DNA of 64,000 nt from CANDOC01 sp965261725 (GTDB lineage Bacteria; Pseudomonadota; Gammaproteobacteria; Pseudomonadales; Endozoicomonadaceae): NCBI GenBank assembly GCA_965261725.1, contig CBDHDU010000047.1, forward strand, positions 124,001 to 188,000, written 5' to 3'. Of this stretch, positions 17,611 through 27,414 are shown piece after piece. The notes under the pieces were generated by a model. That model was not told the DNA's origin and ran no database searches. It saw only the letters and a list, made by a program, of their open reading frames with translations. The first letter of the stretch is position 1. Each line of letters begins with the position of its first letter. Made by a program: the position numbers and the translations under genes.

Positions 17611-19271
17611 CAATAAACGAAGAAGCGATTTTATCCATTCAGAATCTGGGCGTATCTGTCAGCCATCAGCCTGAAAACAGGATTTTAAATAATGTTGATT
17701 TAGAAGTCCTGCCGGGTGAGATTCATGCATTGGTAGGGGAATCCGGCAGTGGCAAGTCTGTTGCCTCACTGGCTGTAATGCGCCTGCTGCCAGATGCCTT
17801 AAAAATTGATGCAGGAAAGATAACCCTAAGAAAAAACAGCGATGAAACCATTAACCTGTTTCATTTAACAGAACAGGAAATGGGGCGTATTCGCGGGCGC
17901 CATATTGCGATGATCTTTCAGGAGGCGCTGACATCACTAAACCCTGTGCAGCGGGTAGGTGATCAAATTACAGAAGCATTACTTTTGCATACCGAGCTCT
18001 CGGAGCGACAGCGTCGTGACAAAGCATTAGAGCTACTGGAAGAAGTGGGCATTCCTGATCCTGAACGGCGAATTGACTGGTATCCGCACCAGTTATCAGG
18101 CGGGCAGCAGCAGCGCATCATGATTGCGATGGCGCTGGCCTGTGAACCGGATGTGCTGATAGCCGACGAACCCACAACAGCGCTGGATGTTACCATTCAG
18201 AAACAGGTTCTGAAGTTGATTCGGAAACTGGCAAGGCAACGGAATCTGGCAGTGTTGCTGATTACCCATGATATGGGTGTCGTCAGGAAGACGGCAGATT
18301 GTGTCAGTGTGATGTATCAGGGACAGGTTATTGAGCAGGCTGCGTGTGAAGATTTTTTTAATGCCCCCAAAGAAGATTACAGCCGTCGGTTAGTTAACAG
18401 TTTGCCGGATCAGGACAGCTGGCTGGAAGATGATGACAATGAAGAAAATCTTGTAAATCCATTGTTATCTGTCGATCAGCTGGAAGTCCATTTTCCCATT
18501 CGCAAAGGTGTGCTGCAGCGTGTGAAGGGGCATGTTAAAGCGGTTGATAATATCAGTTTCAACATTCATAAAGGGGAGACACTGGCGCTGGTGGGGGAGT
18601 CGGGAAGTGGTAAATCGACAACAGGGCGAGCCATTCTGAACCTGGATCGCGCAACTTCCGGGCAGATTTTTTATGACGGCCTGCGTATTGATGAATTGTC
18701 TCATCGCACGATGATGCCGCTGCGTAAAAAGATTCAGGTGATTTTTCAGAACCCTTATTCCTCAATGAATCCACGTATGAACGTTGGGAAGATCATTGAA
18801 GAAGGTATGGTCAGCCTTGGGCTTGATTTATCCCCCCAGGAAAGAGCCGAGAGAGTGGAATCACTGCTCACCCGGGTAAAGCTCGAACCTGAACATCGTC
18901 TGCGTTATCCCCATGAATTCTCCGGCGGTCAGCGACAGCGCATTGCTATTGCCCGAGCGCTGGCTGTCGAACCGGAATTGATTATTTGCGACGAACCGAC
19001 CAGCGCGCTGGACGTTTCAATTCGGGCAGAAATTCTGGATTTGTTATTTGAACTGCAGCAGGAGCTGGGTGTTTCCTATCTGTTTATTACCCATGATCTG
19101 TCGATTATTCCACGACTGGCACACCGTGTAGCGGTGATGAAAGAAGGGCGAATTGTAGAGCAGGGGCCTGCGCAACGGATATTAAAAAAGCCCCGGCATA
19201 AATATACCAAGGCTTTATTGTCGGCGGTTCCAAGAGTGGATAAGCCGAATAAACGTAAAGCAGCCGGGTAG
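17607..19271 (+). CDS. Peptide ABC transporter ATPase, fused double domain (YejF/DppDF type)
   Basis: A 554-residue fusion of two ABC ATPase domains. Domain 1 (about 8-265) has Walker A GESGSGKSV, signature LSGGQQQRI and Walker B VLIADEPT. Domain 2 (about 285-545) has Walker A GESGSGKST, signature FSGGQRQRI and Walker B LIICDEPTSALD. Both carry the oligopeptide-transporter-specific C-terminal extension. ATG 17607 overlaps the permease stop as ATGA and is preferred over an in-frame ATG 36 bp upstream that lies inside the permease gene. It energises the transporter encoded by the three preceding genes. Confidence 0.92.
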   Translation: MTINEEAILSIQNLGVSVSHQPENRILNNVDLEVLPGEIHALVGESGSGKSVASLAVMRLLPDALKIDAGKITLRKNSDETINLFHLTEQEMGRIRGRHIAMIFQEALTSLNPVQRVGDQITEALLLHTELSERQRRDKALELLEEVGIPDPERRIDWYPHQLSGGQQQRIMIAMALACEPDVLIADEPTTALDVTIQKQVLKLIRKLARQRNLAVLLITHDMGVVRKTADCVSVMYQGQVIEQAACEDFFNAPKEDYSRRLVNSLPDQDSWLEDDDNEENLVNPLLSVDQLEVHFPIRKGVLQRVKGHVKAVDNISFNIHKGETLALVGESGSGKSTTGRAILNLDRATSGQIFYDGLRIDELSHRTMMPLRKKIQVIFQNPYSSMNPRMNVGKIIEEGMVSLGLDLSPQERAERVESLLTRVKLEPEHRLRYPHEFSGGQRQRIAIARALAVEPELIICDEPTSALDVSIRAEILDLLFELQQELGVSYLFITHDLSIIPRLAHRVAVMKEGRIVEQGPAQRILKKPRHKYTKALLSAVPRVDKPNKRKAAG

Positions 19272-19301
19272 ATTCAGGCTGCTTTAACTCTGTTCAGAGC
19301 G

Positions 19302-20981
19302 TTATCCGTTGCTCTGATTTTGTTCTTCATCTCTTAACTGTCGTTTAAGTACTTTACCGACAGGTGATGTTGGCAGAGTATCCCGGAATTCAATCAGGCG
19401 TGGCACCTTGTAACCAGTCAGGTGCTTGCGCAGATACTTCATGATTTCTTCTTCAGTCATATCTTCGCGGTTACGCACAATAAACAGCTTAATCGCTTCG
19501 CCGGTTTTATTGCTTGGAATACCAATGGCAGCACACTGATGCACACCGGGATGATGGGCCAGAATATCTTCCAGTTCATTCGGGTAAACATTGAAACCGG
19601 AAACGACAATCATATCCTTCTTGCGGTCGACAATCTGGATGTAGTTGCCTTCACTGATGCGGGCGACATCGCCGGTTTTCAGCCAGCCATCTTCATCAAT
19701 CATTTCATCGGTAGCTTCCTGACGTTGCCAGTAGCCTTTCATCACCTGCGGTCCACGAACACAGAGTTCGCCGGTTGCGTCTTCACCGCTAACGGTATTG
19801 CCTTCTTCGTCAATCAGCTTGATCTCGGTCGCGGGTAACGGCTGACCGACGGTTCCCAGCTTGACTGATTCAATGCGGTTGGCACTGATAATCGGAGAGG
19901 TTTCTGTCATACCGAAACCTTCACAGATCTTGCAACCGGTCATCTGCTGCCAGTCATTGGCAACACTGCGCTGTAGCGCCATACCACCGGAAAAGGTGAT
20001 TTTCATACCGCTGAAATCCAGCTCTTTAAAGCGTGGGTGGCGCAGCAGACCCGCAAACAATGTATTCAGACCCACAAACAGTGTGAACTTTGTTTTGCTT
20101 ATATCATTAATGAAGGTCGACATATCCCGCGGGTTGGTAATCAGGATGTTATGAAAGCCCAGCAGCATGCTGACCATGCAGTTCACGGTAAAAGAGTAAA
20201 TATGATACAGCGGCAGCGGCGCAACCATGGTTTCCTGCCCCGGAGACAGGCTTTCGGTCAGGGCGGTTGTCTGCAGCATATTAGCAATCATATTGCGGTG
20301 GGTCAGCATAGCACCTTTAGCGACACCGGTTGTTCCGCCAGTGTATTGCAACATGGCAACATCATCAGGCTGTGCATGATGATCCTTGCACATCAGGTTA
20401 CTGCCTTCTTTCATTACCTGTGTCAGAGGTACGGAACCCGGTAGTTTGAACTCCGGAACCATCTTTTTGACATGCTTAACAACCGCGTTAACGATAAAGC
20501 GCTTTACCGGCGGCAGCATATCGCCGACTTCAGTCACGATAACGTGGCGAATATCGGTACGTGGCAGTACATCCTGCGCCACATTGGCCATATTGGCGAG
20601 TACAATCATCGCCTTGGCGCCACTGTCGTTAATCTGGTGCTCCAGCTCGCGCGCGGTATAAAGCGGGTTGGTGTTAACAACAACCAGTCCTGCACGCAGT
20701 GCGCCCAGAACCACAACAGGGTATTGCAGCAGGTTCGGCAGCTGAACAATAATGCGGTCACCCGGTTTGAGGTCAGTTCTGTTTTGAATCCAGGCGGTAA
20801 ACTGGGCACTGAGACGGGAAATATCTGAAAAGTTCAGTGTATACCCCAGATTGGTAAACGCGGGGCGATCCGCAAAGTTGGTAAAAGATTCATTCATGAC
20901 ATCCAGAATGGTGTCATATTTTGCCAGGCCATCAGTGACCATGGATGCAGATTGCTCGCCGTTCTGCTGTTGCGCTTGCAT
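19302..20981 (-). CDS. fadD: Long-chain fatty acid-CoA ligase
   Basis: A 559-residue AMP-forming acyl-CoA synthetase. Motifs are the P-loop YTGGTTGVAKGAMLTHRN, the adenylate motif GFGMTETSP, GWLKTGDVA, and the C-terminal lysine region SPVGKVLKRQLRDEE. Length and sequence match FadD, which activates imported long-chain fatty acids at the inner membrane for beta-oxidation. It is monocistronic and converges on the ABC transporter operon. A 290-bp upstream spacer contains a striking 16-bp perfect palindrome about 165 bp before the start. No FadR-type site was recognised. Confidence 0.93.
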   Translation of the reverse strand: MQAQQQNGEQSASMVTDGLAKYDTILDVMNESFTNFADRPAFTNLGYTLNFSDISRLSAQFTAWIQNRTDLKPGDRIIVQLPNLLQYPVVVLGALRAGLVVVNTNPLYTARELEHQINDSGAKAMIVLANMANVAQDVLPRTDIRHVIVTEVGDMLPPVKRFIVNAVVKHVKKMVPEFKLPGSVPLTQVMKEGSNLMCKDHHAQPDDVAMLQYTGGTTGVAKGAMLTHRNMIANMLQTTALTESLSPGQETMVAPLPLYHIYSFTVNCMVSMLLGFHNILITNPRDMSTFINDISKTKFTLFVGLNTLFAGLLRHPRFKELDFSGMKITFSGGMALQRSVANDWQQMTGCKICEGFGMTETSPIISANRIESVKLGTVGQPLPATEIKLIDEEGNTVSGEDATGELCVRGPQVMKGYWQRQEATDEMIDEDGWLKTGDVARISEGNYIQIVDRKKDMIVVSGFNVYPNELEDILAHHPGVHQCAAIGIPSNKTGEAIKLFIVRNREDMTEEEIMKYLRKHLTGYKVPRLIEFRDTLPTSPVGKVLKRQLRDEEQNQSNG

Positions 20982-21143
20982 GTATGGATAACTCCCGGAA
21001 ACCGGTATTTTGTTTTAAGGCGTTCACATTCACAGCTGCTATTGAAAACACCATAAACAAAGGTGTTGATCTAAATAGCGGGAGGGGGAGACGGGACGCC
21101 TGTCAGGACAAATGGAATGACTCCGAATGGTAGTTTTCCAGCA

Positions 21144-21179
21144 TGACCGCTAAATTGATGTTTATCAATTTAGCGGTCA
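21144..21179. repeat. Perfect 16-bp inverted repeat between rlmG and fadD
   Basis: Two exact complementary arms (tgaccgctaaattgat) around a GTTT loop. It lies about 95 bp beyond the rlmG stop and 165 bp upstream of fadD. In the direction of transcription it lacks a following T-run. It may be the rlmG terminator or a regulator-binding palindrome for fadD. Confidence 0.55.
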
Positions 21180-21272
21180 CTTTTACTAAAGAGTAACAAA
21201 AATACTCAAATTATCGATGAAATATCGGAGTTTAGAGGCCATTCGTTGAAAAATTGCCACTTTTGTTTCTAT

Positions 21273-22394
21273 TTACCGAATGCACGATAACACAACAAAT
21301 TTTGCATTCTGTGCCAGTGTCTTACAGTTACCGAACAAACGTTTTAGCTTAACGTGATATCCAAGGTGGCGGTTACCAATGACCCGGAATTCTCCACCTT
21401 CTTTCAGTGTTTTATAAGCCTCTCTAAACATTCCGGTCGCTATCTGGTCGCCTACGGTATTGCTCTGGTGAAAGGGTGGGTTGCATAAAATACAGTCGGC
21501 GCTGCCTGCTGCAAAACCCTTCAGACCGTCATTAACTTTGAAGGTGGCATTATCCGGACTGCCTCCATTTGCCTGCCAGCCTTCCTGAGCGGAAGCAACA
21601 GCCATATATGATTCATCTACAAAGGTGATGTGGCTATCATTCTGTCGTGCTGCAGCGATACCAATAATGCCGTTGCCACAACCCAAATCAATCAGGTTGC
21701 CGGATACGCCGGATGGCAGGTTCTCAAGAAAGAAGCGCGCACCGATATCCAGACTGTCTCTGGAAAACACATTAGCATGGTTAATCAGTTTGATGCCGGT
21801 TGTATCAGCGTTCCAGTGTTTTGGATATTTACTTGCAGGCAGTATTTTATTCATATCCGGGGTGGCGAGCAGGAGCCGTGCTTTCTTTTGGGCGCGGGAG
21901 AGACCGGCGTTACCTATCACCTGTTCCAGTTGTTCCAGTGCGGAGTGAGGCAAGTGCTTTACCATCGCCCCGACAATAATACGACTGTTTTCATGCAAGT
22001 GAGGCTTGATACGAATCAGCTGCTCTCTAAACCAGGATTGGTTTTTAGGCAGCTTCATTACAATAACATCCCGTGTTCCGGATAATGTTTCTGTGGAAGG
22101 AATGAAACGGATATCTGCCGCAGGAATATCATTGAGCGAAGCATTATGGACAACCGACTGCTCGGACATCGTTGAGTCGTTAAAGTGAGCAGGCTTAAAA
22201 GCAGAAAGGCTCAGGCTGAGTGCGCCAAAAGCATCGTTGCAGACAAGAATACGTTTATCTTTCGTCAGGTTATTTTCATGCAAATAAGTCAGCAGATATT
22301 CATCTGCGGCATCCCAGGCTTGCAACGTTTCCCGGCGACGCAGTGGCAGACGCTGTAATTTGAGTGAACCAAAAGGGGAGTTTAGAGATGACAT
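21273..22394 (-). CDS. rlmG: 23S rRNA (guanine-N2)-methyltransferase RlmG
   Basis: A 373-residue class I SAM-dependent methyltransferase. The N-terminus reads LKLQRLPLRRRETLQAWDAADEYLL in two adjoining parts and is characteristic of RlmG. The C-terminal catalytic domain has the SAM motif LIDLGCGNGIIGI and the N2-guanine methyltransferase motif NPPFHQ. RlmG methylates G1835 of 23S rRNA (E. coli numbering). RsmC is the close relative with the same layout; the N-terminal sequence favours RlmG. It is transcribed divergently from gor, with about 145 bp between them. Confidence 0.85.
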   Translation of the reverse strand: MSSLNSPFGSLKLQRLPLRRRETLQAWDAADEYLLTYLHENNLTKDKRILVCNDAFGALSLSLSAFKPAHFNDSTMSEQSVVHNASLNDIPAADIRFIPSTETLSGTRDVIVMKLPKNQSWFREQLIRIKPHLHENSRIIVGAMVKHLPHSALEQLEQVIGNAGLSRAQKKARLLLATPDMNKILPASKYPKHWNADTTGIKLINHANVFSRDSLDIGARFFLENLPSGVSGNLIDLGCGNGIIGIAAARQNDSHITFVDESYMAVASAQEGWQANGGSPDNATFKVNDGLKGFAAGSADCILCNPPFHQSNTVGDQIATGMFREAYKTLKEGGEFRVIGNRHLGYHVKLKRLFGNCKTLAQNAKFVVLSCIR

Positions 22395-22538
22395 GGCAGC
22401 AAATAGCCTGAGTCTATCAGATTGATAGCCAGACGGGAGTATTCAGTTGTAATCCGTTCATGTAGCCTCCATACAATATAACAGGATTTATAGAACCGCC
22501 TGTGTATTCCTCAGGTGGTAGCAAACGGTAATTCTAAT

Positions 22539-23888
22539 ATGAAATTCGATTACGACTTTTTTGTAGTGGGTGCTGGCTCCGGTGGTGTGCGTGCCAGCCG
22601 GATCGCCGCAAGTTCAGGTGCCCGCGTTGGCGTTGCCGAAGAGCGCTATCTGGGGGGAACCTGCGTTAATGTCGGTTGTGTACCGAAGAAACTGTTTGTT
22701 TATGGTTCTCACTTCCATGAAGAGTTTCAGGATGCCAAAGGCTTTGGCTGGACGGTAGGCAATGCCAGCTTTGACTGGCCAACGCTGCGTGATAACAAGA
22801 CCAAAGAAATTGAACGTCTGAACGGCATCTATCGCAATATGCTGGGTAATGCCGGGGTTGATATTCTGGATGGTCACGCCGAGCTGACAGGCCCGAACCA
22901 GATCAAGATTGGTGACCGTGAAATCACAGCAGAACATATTCTGTTAGCCCCTGGTGGCTGGCCTTATGTGCCTGACTTCCCCGGTAATGAACATGTTATT
23001 ACTTCTAATGAAGTGTTCTATCTGGACCAGTTCCCGAAACGTGCTTTAGTCGTTGGTGGCGGTTATATCGCTGTGGAATTTGCCGGGATCTTTAACGGGC
23101 TGGGTGCGGAAACAGTACAAGCCTATCGTGGTGAACTGTTCCTGCGTGGTTTTGATGAAGCCGTACGTCATACCCTCAAGGATGAGATGACTAAAAAGGG
23201 TGTGGGTCTGCGTTTCAAAACCAATGTTGCCAGCATTGTTAAGCGTGAAGATGGCGCACTGGATGTTACCTTTGAAGATGGTTCTACGCTGACGACGGAT
23301 GTTGTGCTTTATGCAACAGGCCGCCGCCCAAAGGTCGATAATCTCGGCCTAGATAAAGCGGGTGTTGAACTAAATAGCAAAGGTGCTGTTGTCGTTGATG
23401 ATCACTTCCGCACATCAGTATCGAATATCTATGCGGTGGGTGATGTTATTGACCGCGTACAGTTAACACCGGTCGCACTGGCTGAAGGTATGGCGCTGGC
23501 CAAATACCTGTTCGGCAACGAGCCACTGAAGGTTGATTATGACCATATTCCTTCAGCCGTATTCAGTCAGCCTTCCATTGCAACCGTTGGTTTAAGTGAA
23601 GAACAGGCGCGCGAGCAGTACACGGATATTGATATCTACACCAGCCGCTTCCGTCATATGAAACACACACTGAGTGGTCGTGACGAGAAAACCTTTATGA
23701 AGCTCATTGTCGATAAGAATACCGACAAGGTACTGGGTTGCCATATGGTGGGTAGTGATGCCGGTGAAATTGTGCAGGGGCTGGCTGTCGCGCTGAAGGC
23801 GGGTGCGACCAAATCCATCTTTGACAGCACGATTGGTATCCACCCAACGGCTGCCGAAGAGTTTGTTACTATGAGAACACCGGATTAA
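22539..23888 (+). CDS. gor: Glutathione reductase
   Basis: A 449-residue FAD-dependent disulfide oxidoreductase. FAD motif GAGSGGVRASR lies at 11-21. The redox disulfide GGTCVNVGCVPKK has C42 and C47. The NADPH-binding motif is VGGGYIAVEFAG, and the C-terminal catalytic motif is GIHPTAAEE. The GSGGVR and active-site context fit glutathione reductase rather than lipoamide dehydrogenase. It keeps cytoplasmic glutathione reduced. ATG 22539 is preferred over GTG 22515 because homologues begin a few residues before the FAD motif. A GC-rich hairpin follows the stop. Confidence 0.92.
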   Translation: MKFDYDFFVVGAGSGGVRASRIAASSGARVGVAEERYLGGTCVNVGCVPKKLFVYGSHFHEEFQDAKGFGWTVGNASFDWPTLRDNKTKEIERLNGIYRNMLGNAGVDILDGHAELTGPNQIKIGDREITAEHILLAPGGWPYVPDFPGNEHVITSNEVFYLDQFPKRALVVGGGYIAVEFAGIFNGLGAETVQAYRGELFLRGFDEAVRHTLKDEMTKKGVGLRFKTNVASIVKREDGALDVTFEDGSTLTTDVVLYATGRRPKVDNLGLDKAGVELNSKGAVVVDDHFRTSVSNIYAVGDVIDRVQLTPVALAEGMALAKYLFGNEPLKVDYDHIPSAVFSQPSIATVGLSEEQAREQYTDIDIYTSRFRHMKHTLSGRDEKTFMKLIVDKNTDKVLGCHMVGSDAGEIVQGLAVALKAGATKSIFDSTIGIHPTAAEEFVTMRTPD

Positions 23889-23908
23889 TTACCTTTTCGG
23901 TTGTTTTT

Positions 23909-23936
23909 CAGGTGCCCGGGTTAATCCGGGTGCCTG
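23909..23936 (+). terminator. Probable gor terminator
   Basis: A GC-rich stem (caggtgcccgg with ccgggtgcctg, including two G-T pairs) around a 6-base loop, 20 bp after the gor stop and followed by a T-rich tract. It is supported by position and shape only. Confidence 0.5.
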
Positions 23937-24002
23937 TTCATTCTGAAGTCACCTGTTTTTTGGCCGATTCATATAAAGATAAGGTTCCGGTCAGAGGCAG
24001 AT

Positions 24003-24887
24003 ATGCGTATAACACCAACGGTGACGCAGATTGCTCGTGTATTCAGCTATCAGGCGAATACGCAGGCCAGGGCTTTCGGGCGCAAAGTTGAAGCGGCTGA
24101 AGCCGAGTCAAAATTCAAAATGCTTCGTCCGGTACTGCACCTTTGTAAACGGATCAGCGACTGGGTTATCAGTCATACACATAATGTCAGCCCGGCTTTA
24201 ACCACAGGGAAGCTGACCCACCCGGTTGATACGCTATTGCAGAAGAATCCTGTCACTTTACCTCGAAAGATATCCAGACAGCTGCACAAGAAATTAATGC
24301 AGCCCGACCGAGGTCTGACCTTTAATGAAGCGAATGTGGCTGACATTTTTACAAAGGATGTGTTTCGCCAGCATGTGCGGCTTCATGTCGAAAACGGGAT
24401 AGGAAAACCCCAGAAAACATTCGATTCCCGCCAGTTTTATAGCCAAAAGATTAAATCCGAGCCTGCAGATGCAGTGCTTGAGCAGGCACAGGATGCCCTG
24501 TCAGGTTTTGCAGGTAATCACCCACCTTTAGTCAGAACGTTGTCAGCGATTGCTAATCAGGCTTCCCAGAGTGATCCCTCTTTAGCTTTGATGGATATGG
24601 TGAACCGAAAGCTGGGGAGTCAGGGCGATATCATGTTTACAGATAATAACTTTATGAATTGTGATATTACCTGCCGCCGGGATAGGCTGTATCAGGTTGA
24701 GCTGAACTGGGATTTTCAACAGGCCATGTTGGTGACTAATGATGGAAATGGCCACCCGTTACAAGGCGCTGCTGCTCATATCAAGGTGCGCTATCTGGTT
24801 GATGCTGATGGCAAGGTGCTTGAAGCTAAGCCCAAGTATCACGTGAAGTGGCCGGGTTTCAGTAGTGCTCTTGCAGCAGGTGCATAG
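24003..24887 (+). CDS. Hypothetical protein, paralogue of the next gene
   Basis: A 294-residue protein that I do not recognise. It has no signal peptide, no clear transmembrane segment and few cysteines, so a cytoplasmic or non-Sec-exported protein is expected. The N-terminus is basic and helical (FGRKVEAAEAESKF, CKRISDWVISH). The C-terminal half (about 185-285) is richer in strand-like sequence (DRLYQVELNWDFQ, AHIKVRYLVDADGKV). The next gene is a diverged copy with the same landmarks (ISDWV, LSAIANQ, VKYRLDAEGKI), so this is a local duplication. A GAGG ribosome site precedes ATG 24003. A secreted effector role is conceivable but unsupported. Confidence 0.7.
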   Translation: MRITPTVTQIARVFSYQANTQARAFGRKVEAAEAESKFKMLRPVLHLCKRISDWVISHTHNVSPALTTGKLTHPVDTLLQKNPVTLPRKISRQLHKKLMQPDRGLTFNEANVADIFTKDVFRQHVRLHVENGIGKPQKTFDSRQFYSQKIKSEPADAVLEQAQDALSGFAGNHPPLVRTLSAIANQASQSDPSLALMDMVNRKLGSQGDIMFTDNNFMNCDITCRRDRLYQVELNWDFQQAMLVTNDGNGHPLQGAAAHIKVRYLVDADGKVLEAKPKYHVKWPGFSSALAAGA

Positions 24888-24965
24888 TGAATGAGTGGTT
24901 GCGTTTTTATTCATGGGTTTATGTGCCGGTAGCTTAATAGGATTTTTGCTATTGATGGCATTTAA

Positions 24966-25864
24966 ATGCGTATAAAGTCGGGTGTTAGCCAGTGGGCACA
25001 CAATTTCAGCCACAAAGTTCATATTAAGGCTGAGAAATTCGGACGCACTGTTACGGTTGCTGAAGGCAAGTCTCATCTGGGGGTTGCTGGAAAATTCTAT
25101 CGTCTATGCCGGAGAATCAGTGACTGGGTGGTGCGTCATACGGCGCCACATAATCGGGCTGCCGATGCGGCAAGAGTCGCTGCTACCCATGAGGAGGTGG
25201 CAGTAACATTGGGGAAATTCAAGAAAGCACCTGAGAGGGAGGCTGCTGATTTCCCGGAAGGAATAAACAAAAAACTGATTGCTCAACTCGGTAACCCTAA
25301 GGAAGGCATGGATTTTTCCAGTGGGCATGTTGCAGAGCAGTTCAGAACCGATTTTATGCGTAGTACCCTGAGGCTGTATTCTGTAACGGAGGAAGGGCAG
25401 CCGCAGAAAGTGTTTGATGGAGAAGAACTTAAGACAAACACCATGCTCGGGCGGAAAAATCACTGGCTGACTTTACAAATGAAAATCCGGAAGTGGTGAA
25501 AACCCTCTCATCGATTGCGAATCAGGGAACTCAGGCATTTTTGTGGGGAGCTTTAAATAAAGTTGTTAATGAAAAACTGGATGATGACAGTGATTTAACG
25601 TTTGGTCGAAATGGTGCTGTTAATACACATATCACCCGGCTTGATGATGGCACCTATGAGCTCAATCAGCACCTCGATTTCAACCGGGGCCTTTATCAGG
25701 GAAGCGATGGTATGGGGCACTCTCTGGATGATATTGGTGCAGAGGTTCAGGTTAAATACCGGCTTGATGCAGAAGGTAAAATAACGGATATAAAACCGCA
25801 GTTCAGAGTATCGTGGTTAGAACTGCAGGATTCCCTTGATCGAAACTTGTCTGAAGACGAGTAA
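24966..25864 (+). pseudogene. Paralogue of the preceding gene, frameshifted
   Basis: The second member of the tandem pair. The first 160 or so codons from ATG 24966 align with the upstream gene (FGRTVTVAEGKSH, CRRISDWVVRHT). The frame then changes within about 25440-25470, equivalent to losing one base or gaining two. The original frame stops at 25499, while the correct downstream frame reads ADFTNENPEVVKTLSSIANQ and runs to 25864, matching LSGFAGNHPPLVRTLSAIANQ of the paralogue in part. The copy is therefore probably inactive, unless a sequencing error caused the shift. Confidence 0.75.
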
Positions 25865-26030
25865 TGTCTTTCCCTGAATGTTTTGGGTGCTAATCTGGCA
25901 ATCAGCGTTGTTTATGTTTTTCCGTCAAAAATGAACCTACCTGTTTTAGTTGGGTCGATACGTTCTGGCCTATGCTTTTTCTGATCATAAACTACTTCCG
26001 GTTAATAACAATCTACAGGATACCCTGCTT

Positions 26031-27356
26031 ATGAATGCTGTCGTCGTGGCCGTAGTTGTCATGCTGGGGCTGAGTTTGTGTCGTATTAACGTCATTATTG
26101 CCCTGATTATTGCTGCACTGGTCGGTGGCATTATGGGAGGGCTGGGTGTTCAGGGCGCTATCGAAGCCTTTGAAGCCGGTGCCTTTGGTGGAGGCAAAGT
26201 TGCCCTTAACTATGCTTTGCTCGGTGCTCTGGCTGTAGCGATTGCCCGTTCAGGCTTACCGCAGCAGGTTACCCGCAAACTGGTTGGTATGGTAAATATC
26301 GACAAGGATGGTGGTAACGCTTATCTGAAAGGGCTGTTAATTGGTGGCATTCTGCTGATGAGCTGCCTTTCGCAGAACCTTATTCCTATTCATATTGCCT
26401 TTATCCCTGTGCTGATTCCCCCGCTGCTGAGTGTTATGGCTGAGCTTGGTCTCGATCGCCGTCTGGTGGCCTGCACGATTACTTTCGGTATTGTGGCGGC
26501 TTATATGCTGGTGCCGATAGGCTTTGGTGGGATATTTCTTAATGATGTGCTGAGTGTGCAGCTGGGGCTGAACGGACTGGATATGGAAGGAATCAGTCTG
26601 CCAGTGGCAATGCTGATTCCTACATTGGGCATGGTTGGGGGATTGATGATTGCTATCTTCATCAGTTACCGGGGCAAGCGGCACTACAATCTTGAAAAAA
26701 TCCATGCCGTTGAGCTGGATGATGAATTTACAGAACCACCGGCCGGAGCCATCTGGATTGCGGTGGGAGCAGTGGTACTGGCCTTTGTTATTCAGCTCAC
26801 AACCGGGTCGCTGGCGATGGGCGCATTGGCGGGCTTTGTATTATTTATGCTCGGTGGTGTGATTAAGCCCAGAGAATCTGATTCAGTGTTTAATCAGGGT
26901 ATGGCAATGATGGCTATGGTTGGCTTTATTATGATTGCCGCTTCAGGCTTTTCAGAAGTTCTTAAACAGACAGGTCACATCGGTTCTCTGGTTGAAACCT
27001 CAGTGAATTTGATGGGGGGGAACCAGGCTTTAGCAGCTTTAGTAATGTTGCTGGTGGGACTGCTGGTCACCATGGGGATTGGCTCAGCATTTTCCACAGT
27101 ACCTATATTGAGTGCGATTTACGTGCCGCTGGCAACGGCTATGGGTTTTTCTCCGATGGCTATTGTCGCGTTGGTAGGAACGGCCGGAGTATTGGGAGAT
27201 GCAGGCTCACCGGCCTCAGATTCAACATTAGGACCTACAGTCGGATTGAATGTTGACGGGCAGCATAACCATATCTGGGACTCCGTCGTGCCGGGTTTCC
27301 TTCACTACAACCTGCCACTAATCCTTTTTGGCTGGATTGCTGCAATGGTGCTTTAG
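26031..27356 (+). CDS. Na+/H+ antiporter family protein
   Basis: A 441-residue polytopic inner-membrane protein with roughly 11-12 hydrophobic segments. Features include NVIIALIIAALVGGIMGGLG near the N-terminus, the repeated-half pattern of ion transporters, and the late motif GTAGVLGDAGSPASDSTLGP, which is typical of the NhaC-like/Na_H_antiport families. The likely function is exchange of Na+ for H+ across the inner membrane, as expected in a marine bacterium. ATG 26031 (AGGA 11 bases upstream) is preferred over an in-frame GTG-less extension from 25950, because family members begin directly with the first helix. The stop lies in a hairpin of ctaccag repeats. Confidence 0.8.
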   Translation: MNAVVVAVVVMLGLSLCRINVIIALIIAALVGGIMGGLGVQGAIEAFEAGAFGGGKVALNYALLGALAVAIARSGLPQQVTRKLVGMVNIDKDGGNAYLKGLLIGGILLMSCLSQNLIPIHIAFIPVLIPPLLSVMAELGLDRRLVACTITFGIVAAYMLVPIGFGGIFLNDVLSVQLGLNGLDMEGISLPVAMLIPTLGMVGGLMIAIFISYRGKRHYNLEKIHAVELDDEFTEPPAGAIWIAVGAVVLAFVIQLTTGSLAMGALAGFVLFMLGGVIKPRESDSVFNQGMAMMAMVGFIMIAASGFSEVLKQTGHIGSLVETSVNLMGGNQALAALVMLLVGLLVTMGIGSAFSTVPILSAIYVPLATAMGFSPMAIVALVGTAGVLGDAGSPASDSTLGPTVGLNVDGQHNHIWDSVVPGFLHYNLPLILFGWIAAMVL

Positions 27357-27411
27357 CTACCAGCTACCAGCTACCAGCTACCAGCAGCAGGAGGCCGGTA
27401 GCTGGTAGCTA
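27354..27411. repeat. Four ctaccag tandem repeats forming a hairpin
   Basis: Four consecutive 7-bp ctaccag units (27357-27384) are followed by a near-complementary arm (27395-27411, 16 of 17 pairs with 27354-27370). It sits between the antiporter stop and the end of the convergent GIY-YIG gene. It may act as a terminator for both. The tandem units suggest slippage expansion of one stem arm. Confidence 0.6.
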
Positions 27412-27414
27412 ATA

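Noticed and set aside
24003..24887. Calling the 24003 gene a type III effector
   Set aside because: No recognisable secretion signal, chaperone gene or effector domain was seen; only the absence of a Sec signal is consistent with it.
27357..27384. CRISPR-like repeats
   Set aside because: The units are only 7 bp and directly adjacent, with no spacers; no cas genes are in the window.
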